Shown: piece after piece, positions 1 through 8,990 of the stretch
Position numbering within the stretch: position 1 is the first letter of the stretch
How the letters are laid out: each line of letters opens with the position of its first letter
Assembly: GCA_942492935.1 (NCBI GenBank)
Contig: OW818654.1
Location: forward strand, 2,356,001-2,420,000
DNA length: 64,000 nt
DNA from: JANJUO01 sp942492935
GTDB taxonomy: Bacteria; Bacteroidota; Ignavibacteria; Kapaibacteriales; UBA2268
Direction: 5' to 3'
Translations under genes and position numbers: made by a program
The notes under the pieces: model-generated
Seen by the model: the letters and a program-made list of their open reading frames with translations, nothing else
What the model was told of the DNA's origin: nothing
The model's database searches: none

Positions 1-1
1 T

Positions 2-502
2 AGGGGAATTATTCCCTTAATTGAGGCAGTTTCCGAAATGAATGATATTGTGCTTTTTGTGATGGGACACGGACCTGAAAAATTGAAATTTATTGAATAT
101 TCAAAAGAATTAATTAGTTCTAATAAGGTAATATTTGCTGATTCTATTCCATATACTGAGTTACACAACTGGACTTGCTCCGCTGATATTGGTACAGCAT
201 TATTTGAACCAATAAGTATTTCCTATAATTTAGCTTTACCCAATAAATTATTCGAATATATTATGGCTGAAATTCCTATAATTGCAACTGATTTACCTGC
301 TATCAGAAAAGTTTGGACTGAGTATAATTTTGGTTTGCTTGTTGATGACAACTTAGAAATAAGTGATATTAAAAGTAAAATCAATAGTATTCTCGACAAT
401 ACTAATTATTCAAAATTTGTAGAAAATACAAAAAAATTAAAGCAAAAATACAATTACGAAAAACAATTTACCATTTTATCAGAAATTTTTAATGTGAATT
501 AA
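2..502 (+). CDS. Glycosyltransferase family 4, C-terminal part (5' end outside window)
   Basis: The reading frame is open from base 2, so the gene begins upstream of the window; the ATG at 38 is only an internal Met. The visible 167 residues are the C-terminal half of a GT-B fold glycosyltransferase. The signature is the donor-binding stretch PNKLFEYIMAEIPIIATD, which matches the E-x7-E type motif of family GT4, followed by a GLLVDDN loop and a final helical region. Proteins of this family transfer a sugar from a nucleotide-sugar donor to glycan or lipid acceptors, usually on the cytoplasmic face of the inner membrane. The substrate cannot be told from this part. The stop codon lies 3 bases before the next start, so the two genes are probably cotranscribed. 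Confidence 0.8.
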   Translation, partial: RGIIPLIEAVSEMNDIVLFVMGHGPEKLKFIEYSKELISSNKVIFADSIPYTELHNWTCSADIGTALFEPISISYNLALPNKLFEYIMAEIPIIATDLPAIRKVWTEYNFGLLVDDNLEISDIKSKINSILDNTNYSKFVENTKKLKQKYNYEKQFTILSEIFNVN

Positions 503-505
503 TCA

Positions 506-1366
506 ATGATACAATTTCTTATTATAATACAACAACTTATTGCTTCAGGAACACATATTGTTGCAAAAGGCATCACTTTTGAGCTTGAACCTGCTTTTAT
601 ATTGCTTATAAGGTCAGCACTTGCATCTCTATTTTATATTATTTGGCTATCTTTTCGTAATAAATCAGTAAAGAAAATTGATAAAAAAGACTACTATAAA
701 GTTATTTTACTCGGTTTATTGAATATACCATTGAATCAATTTTTATTTTTACAGGGCTTAAAATATACTACTGCTCCAAATATGGCTTTAGCTTATGCAC
801 TAACACCAGCGTTTGTATTGATTATAGCAGTTATTTTTTTAAAAGAAAAAACTAATGCAAAAAAATTGACTGGTGTGGCAATAGCAATTATTGGTGCAGC
901 TGTGGTATTGCTCGAACGTGGATTAATATTTACAGAAGATAGCTTACTTGGTGATTTTCTTGCATTAGCGGCAAGTTTTTCTTGGGCTTTATATACAATT
1001 ATTGGTAGAAATTTTTCAATCAAATATGGTGCAATTTATTCTACTGGGCTTGCAATGACAACAGGTTTTTTACTTTTTGTGCCAATATTTCTAATTTTAC
1101 CAGTTAGTTTTGCAATAGAAACAATAACTGCAGTAAATTGGTTACAATTGATTTATCTCGGTGTAATTACTTCTGGTGTGGGTTATGCAATATGGTATTA
1201 TGCTTTGACGAAAACTGAAGCAAGCAAAGTTGCTGTTTTCAATAATTTGCAGCCCGTGATGACAACAATTTTATCAATTATTTTCTTTGGTACATCACTA
1301 ACTCCGTTTTTTGTGATTGGCGGTTTGCTGATAATTGGCGGTGTTTATCTAACTCAAAGAGGGTAA
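506..1366 (+). CDS. DMT superfamily transporter (EamA family)
   Basis: A 286-residue, almost wholly hydrophobic protein with about ten transmembrane helices arranged as two EamA repeats of five helices. The first repeat includes the TTAPNMALAYALTPAFV segment and the second includes GVGYAIWYYALTKTEASKVA. Both are typical of drug/metabolite exporters, which move amino acids, nucleosides or other metabolites across the inner membrane. Length matches the family (about 280-300). Substrate is not predictable. It starts 3 bases after the glycosyltransferase stop and ends 4 bases before the next gene, so these three genes look like one transcription unit. Confidence 0.85.
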   Translation: MIQFLIIIQQLIASGTHIVAKGITFELEPAFILLIRSALASLFYIIWLSFRNKSVKKIDKKDYYKVILLGLLNIPLNQFLFLQGLKYTTAPNMALAYALTPAFVLIIAVIFLKEKTNAKKLTGVAIAIIGAAVVLLERGLIFTEDSLLGDFLALAASFSWALYTIIGRNFSIKYGAIYSTGLAMTTGFLLFVPIFLILPVSFAIETITAVNWLQLIYLGVITSGVGYAIWYYALTKTEASKVAVFNNLQPVMTTILSIIFFGTSLTPFFVIGGLLIIGGVYLTQRG

Positions 1367-1370
1367 ATAT

Positions 1371-2495
1371 TTGAAAATTATAAAAATATTCTTTATTATT
1401 TCAGTAGTATTTATTTCTTCTTGTACAAATCAAGAGAAAGAAATTGATGCTGAAGTCAGTATTGCAAAAATTATGAATAGTAGCAAAACTGGATTTAAAC
1501 AGGCATCAGAAGTGATAACATTCAAATTTCCTGAAGATTATGCTGCACATAATGAATATAAAATTGAATGGTGGTACTTTACAGGAAATGTTCAAACTGA
1601 AGACGGGCATAAGTTTGGTTATCAATTCACTATTTTCAGAAATGGATTATCTTTTGATACAACAAGAAATTCATCATTTAGCTCAAATAATCTTTATTTG
1701 GCTCATTTTGCAATTAGTGATATTACTAATAATAAATTTTATTTTACAGAAAAGACAGTTAGAGAAGCGGTTGATTTAGCTGGTACTACTGTTAGTCCAT
1801 TTAGGGTTTTTATCGAAAATTGGGAAATTAAAGCAAAATTTAATAATTATAATTATTTAATGCCTGAATTTAGTATTGTTGCCAAAGATAGTAATTTTGC
1901 AATTGATTTGACTCTAACACCTCAAAAGAAGATGGTTCTTCACGGAAATCAGGGGTTGAGCGATAAAAGTTACGAAAAAGGTAATTCTTCATATTATTAT
2001 TCATTTACAAATTTGAAAACTGAAGGAAATATTTCTATTGGAGATGAATCATTTCAAATTGAAGGAAAATCTTGGTTTGACAGGGAATTTAGTACATCTG
2101 CTTTATCAGTTAATCAACGTGGTTGGAATTGGTTTTCACTGCAATTAGAAGATTCGACAGAAATCATGTGTTTTGAACTACGTGATAATCAAAACAAACA
2201 AGATTTTGCAAAAGGTACTTACATTTCTTCAGATGGTAAAACTGAATTTATAAAAGCAACTGATTTTACAATTACGCCAGTTAGTTACTTTACTTCAAAT
2301 ACGGGTACCAAATATCCATCTAAATGGAAATTTGAATATAAAACCCAGAATATTTTCCTTGAAATTGAAACACAAATACCAAATCAGGAATTGAATGTTT
2401 TTACAAAATACTATGAAGGTAGTGTGAAATTTAAAGGTACCAAAAATAATAGAAAAATTGCTGGTTCTGGTTACGTTGAATTAACAGGATATTAA
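1371..2495 (+). CDS. Secreted lipocalin-like (CrtC/AttH-type) lipoprotein
   Basis: 374 residues starting at a TTG, the only start that includes the signal peptide; this ends in a lipobox (FISSC, Cys about 17), so it is a predicted lipoprotein. The body carries the signature of the CrtC N-terminal lipocalin / AttH family. EWWYFTGNV is followed by a region rich in aromatic residues, and WFDREFSTSAL and QRGWNWFSLQLEDS appear later. These proteins form a double lipocalin-like barrel and are annotated as predicted secreted hydrolases; the relative CrtC hydrates carotenoids. Whether this protein is an enzyme is not established. It lies 4 bases behind the DMT transporter. Confidence 0.75.
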   Translation: MKIIKIFFIISVVFISSCTNQEKEIDAEVSIAKIMNSSKTGFKQASEVITFKFPEDYAAHNEYKIEWWYFTGNVQTEDGHKFGYQFTIFRNGLSFDTTRNSSFSSNNLYLAHFAISDITNNKFYFTEKTVREAVDLAGTTVSPFRVFIENWEIKAKFNNYNYLMPEFSIVAKDSNFAIDLTLTPQKKMVLHGNQGLSDKSYEKGNSSYYYSFTNLKTEGNISIGDESFQIEGKSWFDREFSTSALSVNQRGWNWFSLQLEDSTEIMCFELRDNQNKQDFAKGTYISSDGKTEFIKATDFTITPVSYFTSNTGTKYPSKWKFEYKTQNIFLEIETQIPNQELNVFTKYYEGSVKFKGTKNNRKIAGSGYVELTGY

Positions 2496-2548
2496 ATAAA
2501 TCTACTTTTCTTTAGAATTTTTAACCTTTTATATTGCTTATTCATTAA

Positions 2549-3031
2549 TTATTTGGAATCATTCCATTTCAAATCGTCCTCGATTGTAATGTTTGGATAT
2601 TTGGAGGATTCTTTACAAATCTCACGAAAAGCAGTCATTAAAGTATCAATATTGAAAAACGAAGATGAGATAGTTTGTAATTCTTCGTTATTTTTAATTA
2701 TAATTAAATTTTCAGGTGATTTGCCTAATTCTTGAAATGATTTTATCAGCATAATTTCATCCCACTTTGCAATAAAAGGCATATTTGAAGAAGTATAACT
2801 AATACCTGTATCATCAAAACTAATAATTCTTTTCTTTGAACCAAGGAAGAAAAATAATGAAGAAGCAATCAAACTCAATAATACATAGAGTAATGAATTA
2901 TTGTTGAAATCTTGAATGTTCTCAAATTCATTAAAGAAAAACGTTAATGAAAAAGCTAATACTAAAAAACCAATATAAGAAAAATATACTGGTTTCGATA
3001 CAAATTGATTTTTTGTTGAATTCATAATCAT
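2549..3031 (-). CDS. Small membrane protein, unknown function
   Basis: 160 residues; the second Met (MNSTKNQ) two codons in is an equally good start. Two transmembrane helices lie close together (about residues 17-37 and 48-65). A soluble C-terminal domain follows with the pattern ISFDDTGISY...KWDEIMLIK, a strand order that resembles bacterial PH-like (YcxB-type) domains. It is convergent with the lipocalin gene and divergent from mntP. The protein at 13723-14328 has a similar plan (helices followed by a PH-like domain). No function can be assigned. Confidence 0.5.
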   Translation of the reverse strand: MIMNSTKNQFVSKPVYFSYIGFLVLAFSLTFFFNEFENIQDFNNNSLLYVLLSLIASSLFFFLGSKKRIISFDDTGISYTSSNMPFIAKWDEIMLIKSFQELGKSPENLIIIKNNEELQTISSSFFNIDTLMTAFREICKESSKYPNITIEDDLKWNDSK

Positions 3032-3099
3032 TTACTTTTTTTCTATGAAACAATATTGCTAATTTTGTAATCTTTTAATTGGTAAAAATAAAGAAAATA

Positions 3100-3669
3100 A
3101 TGGAATTAATTACTATATTTTTTATTGCGATTGGTTTATCTCTTGATTCGTTTGCTGTTTCTATTACAAATGGATTGATATTGCCCAAGATTAAATTTTT
3201 TGATGCGGTGAAAATTTCATTGTCATTAGCATTTTTTCAGGGTATATTTCCACTTATCGGATGGATAATTGGCAGCAAAATAAGTTATTATTTTCGAGAT
3301 ATTGACCATTGGATAGCATTTGTGATTCTGGCAGCTCTTGGTACTAAAATGATAACTGAAAGCTTAAAAGAATCTGATTTACCCAAAGATTATAATCCAC
3401 TTAAATTAAAGGTAATGGTTTCAATTTCGATTGCTACAAGTATTGATGCTCTAATTGTTGGGCTTGGATTAGGATTATTTGAAACTAATATTTTTTATAC
3501 TTGTTTCATTATTGGATTTATTACTTTCTTTTTTGGTATGTTAGGCACATTGATTGGTAAAAAAACTGGCGATAGGTTTGGTCAGAAAATGGAAACAATT
3601 GGTGGAATAATACTCATTTTAATCGGTTTGAAAATATTAATAGAGCATCTGATTGCCCATTATTATTAA
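3100..3669 (+). CDS. mntP: Manganese efflux pump MntP
   Basis: A 189-residue inner-membrane protein with six predicted helices, the usual MntP length. The two family repeats each carry the conserved acidic residue in the membrane: GLSLDSFAVSITNGL near the N-terminus and SIATSIDALIVGLGLG in the middle. MntP exports Mn(II). An in-frame TTG at 3079 would add seven residues; the ATG at 3100 is preferred because it puts the first helix directly at the N-terminus, as in relatives. I see no yybP-ykoY-like Mn riboswitch fold upstream. The gene is convergent with the next one and the two stop codons touch. Confidence 0.85.
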   Translation: MELITIFFIAIGLSLDSFAVSITNGLILPKIKFFDAVKISLSLAFFQGIFPLIGWIIGSKISYYFRDIDHWIAFVILAALGTKMITESLKESDLPKDYNPLKLKVMVSISIATSIDALIVGLGLGLFETNIFYTCFIIGFITFFFGMLGTLIGKKTGDRFGQKMETIGGIILILIGLKILIEHLIAHYY

Positions 3670-4050
3670 TTATTTCAAAATAACAAGCATACTTCCAGTA
3701 ATATATGCTGCTACCCACCAAAGATATGCAATTCTTGAATATAGATGAATACCAGAACTAACCAATACATTATAACCATTTTTTAATTTAAATTTCCATA
3801 TTAAATATGTATCAATCAGCATTAAAGTAAGTGATGAGTATCCTAAAATGCCATGCAATGTAAATGGAGAATTATCAGAACCTATTATCATACAACAAGT
3901 TGCAATTACATCAAGTGAAATACCGATAGTTAAAAATGTTAGTATCAAAGGAGTTATCATTCTTTTTCTTTGCTCACCAATTATGGCAATAGAATATGAA
4001 ACCAATGCAAGTGTAACAATGGTTGCTCCGATTATCAAAATTAATTTCAT
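3670..4050 (-). CDS. Four-helix membrane protein, HsmA-like (TIGR03987-type)
   Basis: 126 residues with four predicted transmembrane helices. Recognisable features are the HGILGYSSLTLMLIDTY segment in helix three and SRIAYLWWVAAYITG in helix four. This matches my recollection of the TIGR03987/HsmA family of small conserved membrane proteins of unknown function, often with His and Tyr residues in the helices. It has its own start at 4050 and converges on mntP without overlap. Function unknown; the family name is recalled, not searched. Confidence 0.55.
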   Translation of the reverse strand: MKLILIIGATIVTLALVSYSIAIIGEQRKRMITPLILTFLTIGISLDVIATCCMIIGSDNSPFTLHGILGYSSLTLMLIDTYLIWKFKLKNGYNVLVSSGIHLYSRIAYLWWVAAYITGSMLVILK

Positions 4051-4291
4051 ACAATTACCAATATTGTTTATACAAAAAAAGTAAAATTAACAATTTTTTT
4101 TGAATTTATTTGTAAATAATTTGTTAGGTTAAGATTAATTATTTTTAAAAACTCAAATATTAAAAAATATTCTGGGAATTGTATTATTAGTAATTTTTAC
4201 GAGCTTATGAAGTTACTTCAAATAAAAAATTTCATTACTTGTGTGATAATTTGTATTTTTGTCTTTTTATTATAAATAAATTTTTAAAAGA

Positions 4292-4885
4292 ATGAGTTTC
4301 AAGTATAGGATTGCAGTAATACTATTAAACTTGCTAAGTAAAACTTGGTATTTTGAAATAAAAGGGATAATTCCAGAGAAACCTGCAATTATCGCTTTTT
4401 GGCATGGTACTATGCTTCCTGTATGGAAATATTTTGAAAATAAGGGTTCTTTTGCAGTAGTTAGTATGAGTAAAGATGGTGAAATTCTAACTCAATTGTT
4501 GAAAAGATGGAAATTTTCTGTCTTACGTGGCTCATCTTCAAGGAATGGAAAAGAAGTATTAAATGAAATGACCGAATTAGCATCTAAAGGTTTTCTATTA
4601 ATAACTCCAGATGGACCGCAAGGACCTATTTATAAAATGAAAGCAGGTGCAGTTGTTAGTTCAATTCGTTCGGAAGTACCTTTGGTTTTAGTTGGGGTTA
4701 TTGTCAAAAATAAAAAAATTTTTAACAGTTGGGATAAATTTTATTTGCCTATGCCATTTACAAAGATTATATTACAATTTTCGGAGTGTAATAATTTCAG
4801 AAAGGATTTATCAAAAAGTGAAGTCAATGACAATATATTAAAATTGGAAAAAGTATTAAATAATTTAAATAAAATAAGCGATTAA
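4292..4885 (+). CDS. DUF374-type lysophospholipid/lipid A acyltransferase family protein
   Basis: 197 residues with the hallmarks of the DUF374 acyltransferases: AFWHGTMLP near residue 35 (catalytic His region), SKDGEIL around residue 65 (acidic partner), RGSSSRNGK at about 82 and TPDGPQGP near 112. Members are membrane-associated acyltransferases related to LpxL and PlsC. The gene lies 13 bases before lpxK, so a role as a late acyltransferase of lipid A assembly is a reasonable inference. There is no cleavable signal. The about 240-base AT-rich stretch upstream contains the promoter but no recognisable gene. Confidence 0.75.
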   Translation: MSFKYRIAVILLNLLSKTWYFEIKGIIPEKPAIIAFWHGTMLPVWKYFENKGSFAVVSMSKDGEILTQLLKRWKFSVLRGSSSRNGKEVLNEMTELASKGFLLITPDGPQGPIYKMKAGAVVSSIRSEVPLVLVGVIVKNKKIFNSWDKFYLPMPFTKIILQFSECNNFRKDLSKSEVNDNILKLEKVLNNLNKISD

Positions 4886-4898
4886 TTAGTGGTGGTAT

Positions 4899-5924
4899 AT
4901 GTTAAAAAATCTATTATCTAAAGCTTTTGGGATGGTTGTTAATAGCCGTAATAAAAAATTTGACCAAGCTGAAAATATCACTCAGTGTCGTATTCCGGTA
5001 ATTAGTGTTGGTAATTTATCTGTTGGTGGTACAGGAAAAACTCCTTTTGTGGCAATGTTGGGCAAGTATTTGCAATCAAGAAAGCATAAACCAGGTATTA
5101 TTGGAAAAGGATATAAGAGAAAATCAAAAGGCGATATTGTTGTTTCTGATGGTAAGAATATTTTAGTAGATGCCGAAACCGGTGGTGATGAAATGATTTT
5201 ACTTGCAAATGCTTTAAATGTACCTGTATTGGCTGTTGAAGAAAAGTGGAAAGGTGCATTACAAATTCAAGACCAATTCGATATTGATTGTATTATTGTA
5301 GATGATGGATTTCAACACAGAAAATTACATAGAGATTTGGATATAGTAATAATTGACAAAGATACATTAGAAAATCCTGAATTGATGCCAAAAGGTAGAT
5401 TGCGTGAGCCACTTTCATCAATCAACAGAGCTGATGTTGTATGTTTAACAGGTAACGTTCAAATTGATGATGAACTTAAATCATTGATTGATGAAACTAC
5501 CATTGTCATTCGGGTTAAACCATTACAGACAAATCCTTATAATATTATTGATAAAATTATTCTTAAAATTAATGAATTAAAAAATGTACAAAAAGGTGTA
5601 ATTGCATTTGCAGGAATTGCAAAACCATTACGTTTTTTTGATATGATTACTAATTCACAATTTAAAATTATTGAAAGTATTTCATTTGATGACCATCATA
5701 GTTATTCAATAAATGATTTAGAAAAAATCAAAGAAATATGCTTAAAAAATCAGTGTTTTAATTTAGCCACTACTGAAAAAGATGCGGCAAAGTTAATTCA
5801 GTTTTCAGATTTTTTCAAGAAAAATAATCTGAATTGCTATGTTTTTCCAATTTCTCTGCAAATTACTGATGGTAAAGAAAATTTCTTTAGAGCGGTAAAT
5901 AATTTATTTAAAAAGAAGATATAG
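4899..5924 (+). CDS. lpxK: Tetraacyldisaccharide 4'-kinase LpxK
   Basis: 341 residues, normal for LpxK. The enzyme phosphorylates the 4' position of the lipid A disaccharide precursor at the cytoplasmic face of the inner membrane, using ATP. The N-terminal GNLSVGGTGKTPFV is the family's P-loop; later motifs include GKGYKR, ETGGDEM, VDDGFQHR and the C-terminal FDDHHSY and TTEKDAAKL. The start is an ATG preceded by GTGG, 13 bases after the DUF374 gene. It is followed by 3 bases and the first amidotransferase-like gene. Its presence indicates a lipopolysaccharide-containing outer membrane. Confidence 0.93.
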   Translation: MLKNLLSKAFGMVVNSRNKKFDQAENITQCRIPVISVGNLSVGGTGKTPFVAMLGKYLQSRKHKPGIIGKGYKRKSKGDIVVSDGKNILVDAETGGDEMILLANALNVPVLAVEEKWKGALQIQDQFDIDCIIVDDGFQHRKLHRDLDIVIIDKDTLENPELMPKGRLREPLSSINRADVVCLTGNVQIDDELKSLIDETTIVIRVKPLQTNPYNIIDKIILKINELKNVQKGVIAFAGIAKPLRFFDMITNSQFKIIESISFDDHHSYSINDLEKIKEICLKNQCFNLATTEKDAAKLIQFSDFFKKNNLNCYVFPISLQITDGKENFFRAVNNLFKKKI

Positions 5925-5927
5925 ATA

Positions 5928-6815
5928 ATGAAATTGGCATTTTATTTATTATTATTTTACGTATATATTAATATGGTTAGCTGTATTCAACATCATCAAA
6001 TACCTCTTAAAATTGCTGTGTCAAAAGCAAGTGGTAGTGAAAACTATGAGAAATATGCAAAGTGGTTAAAACAAGCAAATTCAAATATTGAAATAATTGA
6101 TTTATATACTATGAATTTTGATTCTGCTGTATCGGTCATGAATAATGTTGATGGATTATTACTAACTGGTGGTTCTGATGTTCATCCAAAGTATTATAAT
6201 AGGGATTCTGCTGCAAATCGTTGTAGTACAAATGTCCTAAGAGATTCTTTAGAAATGGAGATTATCAAACAGGCAGTAAATCTTGATTTACCAATTTTGG
6301 CAATTTGTAGAGGGCAACAGATTTTGAATGTTGCATTCCAAGGTAGTTTAATTGTTGATATTGCTGAAGATGTGCCAGAAAGTAAGATAATTCATCAAAA
6401 AAAAGATGAACCAGCATTTCACAAAATATCTGTTAAAAAAAATAGCTTATTGTATGAAATAACTAATGAAGAAAGTGGTCAGGTTAATAGTTATCATCAT
6501 CAATGTGTTGATTCCATTGGTAATAGTTTGACAGCTTCATCATATACTAATGACAAATTGGTTGAATCAATTGAATATAAAGATTATAAAAATAAACCTT
6601 TCTTGCTTGGTGTTCAATGGCATCCTGAATTAATGAAGTATTCTAATCCTTTTTCCTTGAAATTAGCAGAAGAGTTTATCAAATTCTCAAATATATTCCA
6701 AGAAAAGAGATTTAAAAAAACAGGTGTACTTAATAATACTTATTCACTTACAATTGATTTAACTACTATATTAATTTCAACATTAGTAATTCTTTTAATC
6801 ACTTATGTTTTTTAG
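5928..6815 (+). CDS. Lipoprotein, class I glutamine amidotransferase-like (C26), copy 1, active site intact
   Basis: 295 residues. An N-terminal signal with lipobox MVSC (Cys19) is followed by a gamma-glutamyl-GABA hydrolase (PuuD/peptidase C26) domain and a C-terminal hydrophobic helix (about 274-295). The nucleophile elbow ICRGQQ places the catalytic Cys at about 127, and QWHPE gives His232 and Glu234. TGGSDVHP (80-87) and the VNSYHHQ loop are also family features. Relatives hydrolyse gamma-glutamyl amide bonds in the cytoplasm; this one is predicted to be exported and anchored at both ends. It is the first of six tandem paralogues and starts 3 bases after lpxK. Substrate unknown. Confidence 0.8.
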   Translation: MKLAFYLLLFYVYINMVSCIQHHQIPLKIAVSKASGSENYEKYAKWLKQANSNIEIIDLYTMNFDSAVSVMNNVDGLLLTGGSDVHPKYYNRDSAANRCSTNVLRDSLEMEIIKQAVNLDLPILAICRGQQILNVAFQGSLIVDIAEDVPESKIIHQKKDEPAFHKISVKKNSLLYEITNEESGQVNSYHHQCVDSIGNSLTASSYTNDKLVESIEYKDYKNKPFLLGVQWHPELMKYSNPFSLKLAEEFIKFSNIFQEKRFKKTGVLNNTYSLTIDLTTILISTLVILLITYVF

Positions 6816-6934
6816 TTTTGATTATGATATTTGTTAAATATTTATTTTGAATATTTGAAATTTTTTCAACATCAAACATAGATTTTAGTTTTCAAATTGT
6901 CAGCAATTATATTATTTGTTTCAAGGTTAAAAAT

Positions 6935-7852
6935 ATGAAAAAAATTATTTTTATTTTATTAGTTTCAATTAGTATTATATTTATTGGTTGTGTAACTTCT
7001 TCACCACCTCCTCCAAAAGTAAAAATTGCAATATCGAAAGCAAGTGGAGGAGAAAATTATGAGAAATATGCTAAATGGTTAAAAGATAATTCATCTTATG
7101 TCGAAACAATTGATTTGTATAATATGGATTATGAATCTGCAATTAATGTAATTGCTGGAGCTGATGGTTTGTTGTTATCAGGTGGTCCAGATGTTCATCC
7201 AAAGCATTACAATAAAGCTGAGGATACAGCTCGTTGTAGTATTGACTTACATCGTGATTCTCTTGAATTTGAATTAATTAGAAGAGCATTGAAATTAGAA
7301 ATGCCGATATTGGGTATTTGCAGGGGAGAACAAATATTAAATGTTGCTCTTGGTGGGAGTTTGGTTGTTGATATTCCGCAAGATTTACCTCAAAGTAAAG
7401 TGGTACATCAAAAACCAGATGGTGATGCAATGCATAAAATTTTGGTGAAAAGTGGCACTTTATTACATAAAATAACAAGTATGGATGCTGGGTTAGTAAA
7501 TAGCAATCATCATCAAAGTGTACATAAATTAGCAAGTAATCTTGATGCATCAGCAATTACAGAAGATTTAGTGATTGAAGCATATTCGTATAAAAATTTT
7601 GAATTTATGCCGTTTTTACTTGGTGTTCAATGGCATCCTGAGCGATTAAGTTACGAGAATCCTTTTTCTTATAAAATAGCAAGAGCTTTTGTAGAAAATG
7701 CACAAGGTTATCACAGATTGAAACATCCGGAAATTTATGCATCAAAACCGGGGAATATTATATTAAATATTTTATTATGGGTGTTTTTAGCTCCGTTAAT
7801 CATTCTTGGAGTAGCTGTATTAATTTTATTAATTTCTCTTGCTGTTAGATAA
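6935..7852 (+). CDS. Lipoprotein, class I glutamine amidotransferase-like (C26), copy 2, active site intact
   Basis: 305 residues. Signal peptide with lipobox FIGC (Cys19), a Pro-rich linker (SSPPPP), the C26 domain and a strong C-terminal transmembrane helix (about 273-303). Catalytic residues are all present: ICRGEQ with Cys129, and QWHPE with His234 and Glu236. The HHQ loop (VNSNHHQ) is retained. It is closest to copy 3, with long identical stretches (for example ISKASGGENYEKY), suggesting a recent duplication. It lies 119 bases after copy 1, so it may have its own promoter. Confidence 0.8.
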   Translation: MKKIIFILLVSISIIFIGCVTSSPPPPKVKIAISKASGGENYEKYAKWLKDNSSYVETIDLYNMDYESAINVIAGADGLLLSGGPDVHPKHYNKAEDTARCSIDLHRDSLEFELIRRALKLEMPILGICRGEQILNVALGGSLVVDIPQDLPQSKVVHQKPDGDAMHKILVKSGTLLHKITSMDAGLVNSNHHQSVHKLASNLDASAITEDLVIEAYSYKNFEFMPFLLGVQWHPERLSYENPFSYKIARAFVENAQGYHRLKHPEIYASKPGNIILNILLWVFLAPLIILGVAVLILLISLAVR

Positions 7853-8057
7853 TCTTTAATTGGAAGAAAAAAATTATAATTAGAATAATAATGTATGAAA
7901 AAGATAAAATTAAGTTTGTAATGTGAATAAAAGTCATTTTTTTGTCGGAATGTTCTGATTTTTTTTTCCAAAAAATTGTTTTAGATTTTCTTGCTCGCCA
8001 GAATTGAACTTTTATTGTTTCTTTTAAGTTAGCTGAATGATTTTAAGGATTACAAAT

Positions 8058-8984
8058 ATGAAAAAAAATATTTTTATATTATTAGTTACAGCTACTATTT
8101 TATTATTTGGTTGTATTACTCCTAAAATACCAAATCCACAGGTAAAAATTGCAATATCGAAAGCAAGTGGAGGAGAGAATTATGAGAAATATGAGAAATG
8201 GTTAGAGTATAATTCACCTTATGTAAATATAATTGATTTGAATAATTTAGATTATCAATCTGCAATAAATGTTATTTCAGGTGTTGATGGTTTGTTATTA
8301 TCTGGGGGACTCGATGTTCATCCGAAGTATTATAACCAAGCAGAAGATTCTTCACGTTGCAGTATTGACTTACAGCGTGATTCTCTTGAATTTGAATTAA
8401 TAAAAATAGCATTAAAATTAGAAATGCCGATATTAGGGATATGTAGAGGAGAGCAAATTCTAAATATTGCATTTGGTGGTAGTTCAGTAGTTGATATTCT
8501 ACAAGATATTCCTCAAAGTAAAGTAGTCCATCAAAAACCAAATGGTGATGCAATGCATAAAATTTTGGTAAAGAGAGGGACTTTATTACATAAAATTACA
8601 AGTTTAGATGAGGGATTAGTTAATAGTAATCATCATCAAAGTGTGAATATATTAGCACATAATCTTGAAGCGTCTGCCATAACAGAAGATTTGTTAATTG
8701 AAGCATTTTCATATAAAAATTTTGAAAATATGCCATTTTTACTTGGTGTACAATGGCATCCAGAACGCTTAGAATATGATAATCCATTTTCTTATGAAAT
8801 TGCAAAAGCATTTATTGAAAATGCTCAAGGTTATTATAGATTGAAAAATCAGAAATTTTATGCTTCTCAACCTCAAAATATCTTATCTAATATTATTTTT
8901 TGGATTGCTTTACCGTTATTAATTGTTGGTTTTTATATTTTATGGAAATTAATGAGTATTATTTTGGGACTTGGGACTGATTGA
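8058..8984 (+). CDS. Lipoprotein, class I glutamine amidotransferase-like (C26), copy 3, active site intact
   Basis: 308 residues from the ATG at 8058. An upstream in-frame ATG at 8037 would add seven residues ahead of the signal peptide and is disfavoured by alignment with copy 2. The lipobox is LFGC (Cys19). The C26 domain has ICRGEQ (Cys129) and QWHPE (His234, Glu236), and the C-terminus has a hydrophobic helix (about 272-300). Order and spacing of motifs are the same as in copy 2. Copy 4 follows after only 6 bases, so copies 3 to 5 are probably one transcript. The 205 bases upstream hold no other gene. Confidence 0.8.
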   Translation: MKKNIFILLVTATILLFGCITPKIPNPQVKIAISKASGGENYEKYEKWLEYNSPYVNIIDLNNLDYQSAINVISGVDGLLLSGGLDVHPKYYNQAEDSSRCSIDLQRDSLEFELIKIALKLEMPILGICRGEQILNIAFGGSSVVDILQDIPQSKVVHQKPNGDAMHKILVKRGTLLHKITSLDEGLVNSNHHQSVNILAHNLEASAITEDLLIEAFSYKNFENMPFLLGVQWHPERLEYDNPFSYEIAKAFIENAQGYYRLKNQKFYASQPQNILSNIIFWIALPLLIVGFYILWKLMSIILGLGTD

Positions 8985-8990
8985 ATAATT

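Noticed and set aside
3040..3099. Manganese riboswitch before mntP
   Set aside because: The short AT-rich leader shows no paired helices or the conserved yybP-ykoY loop sequences.
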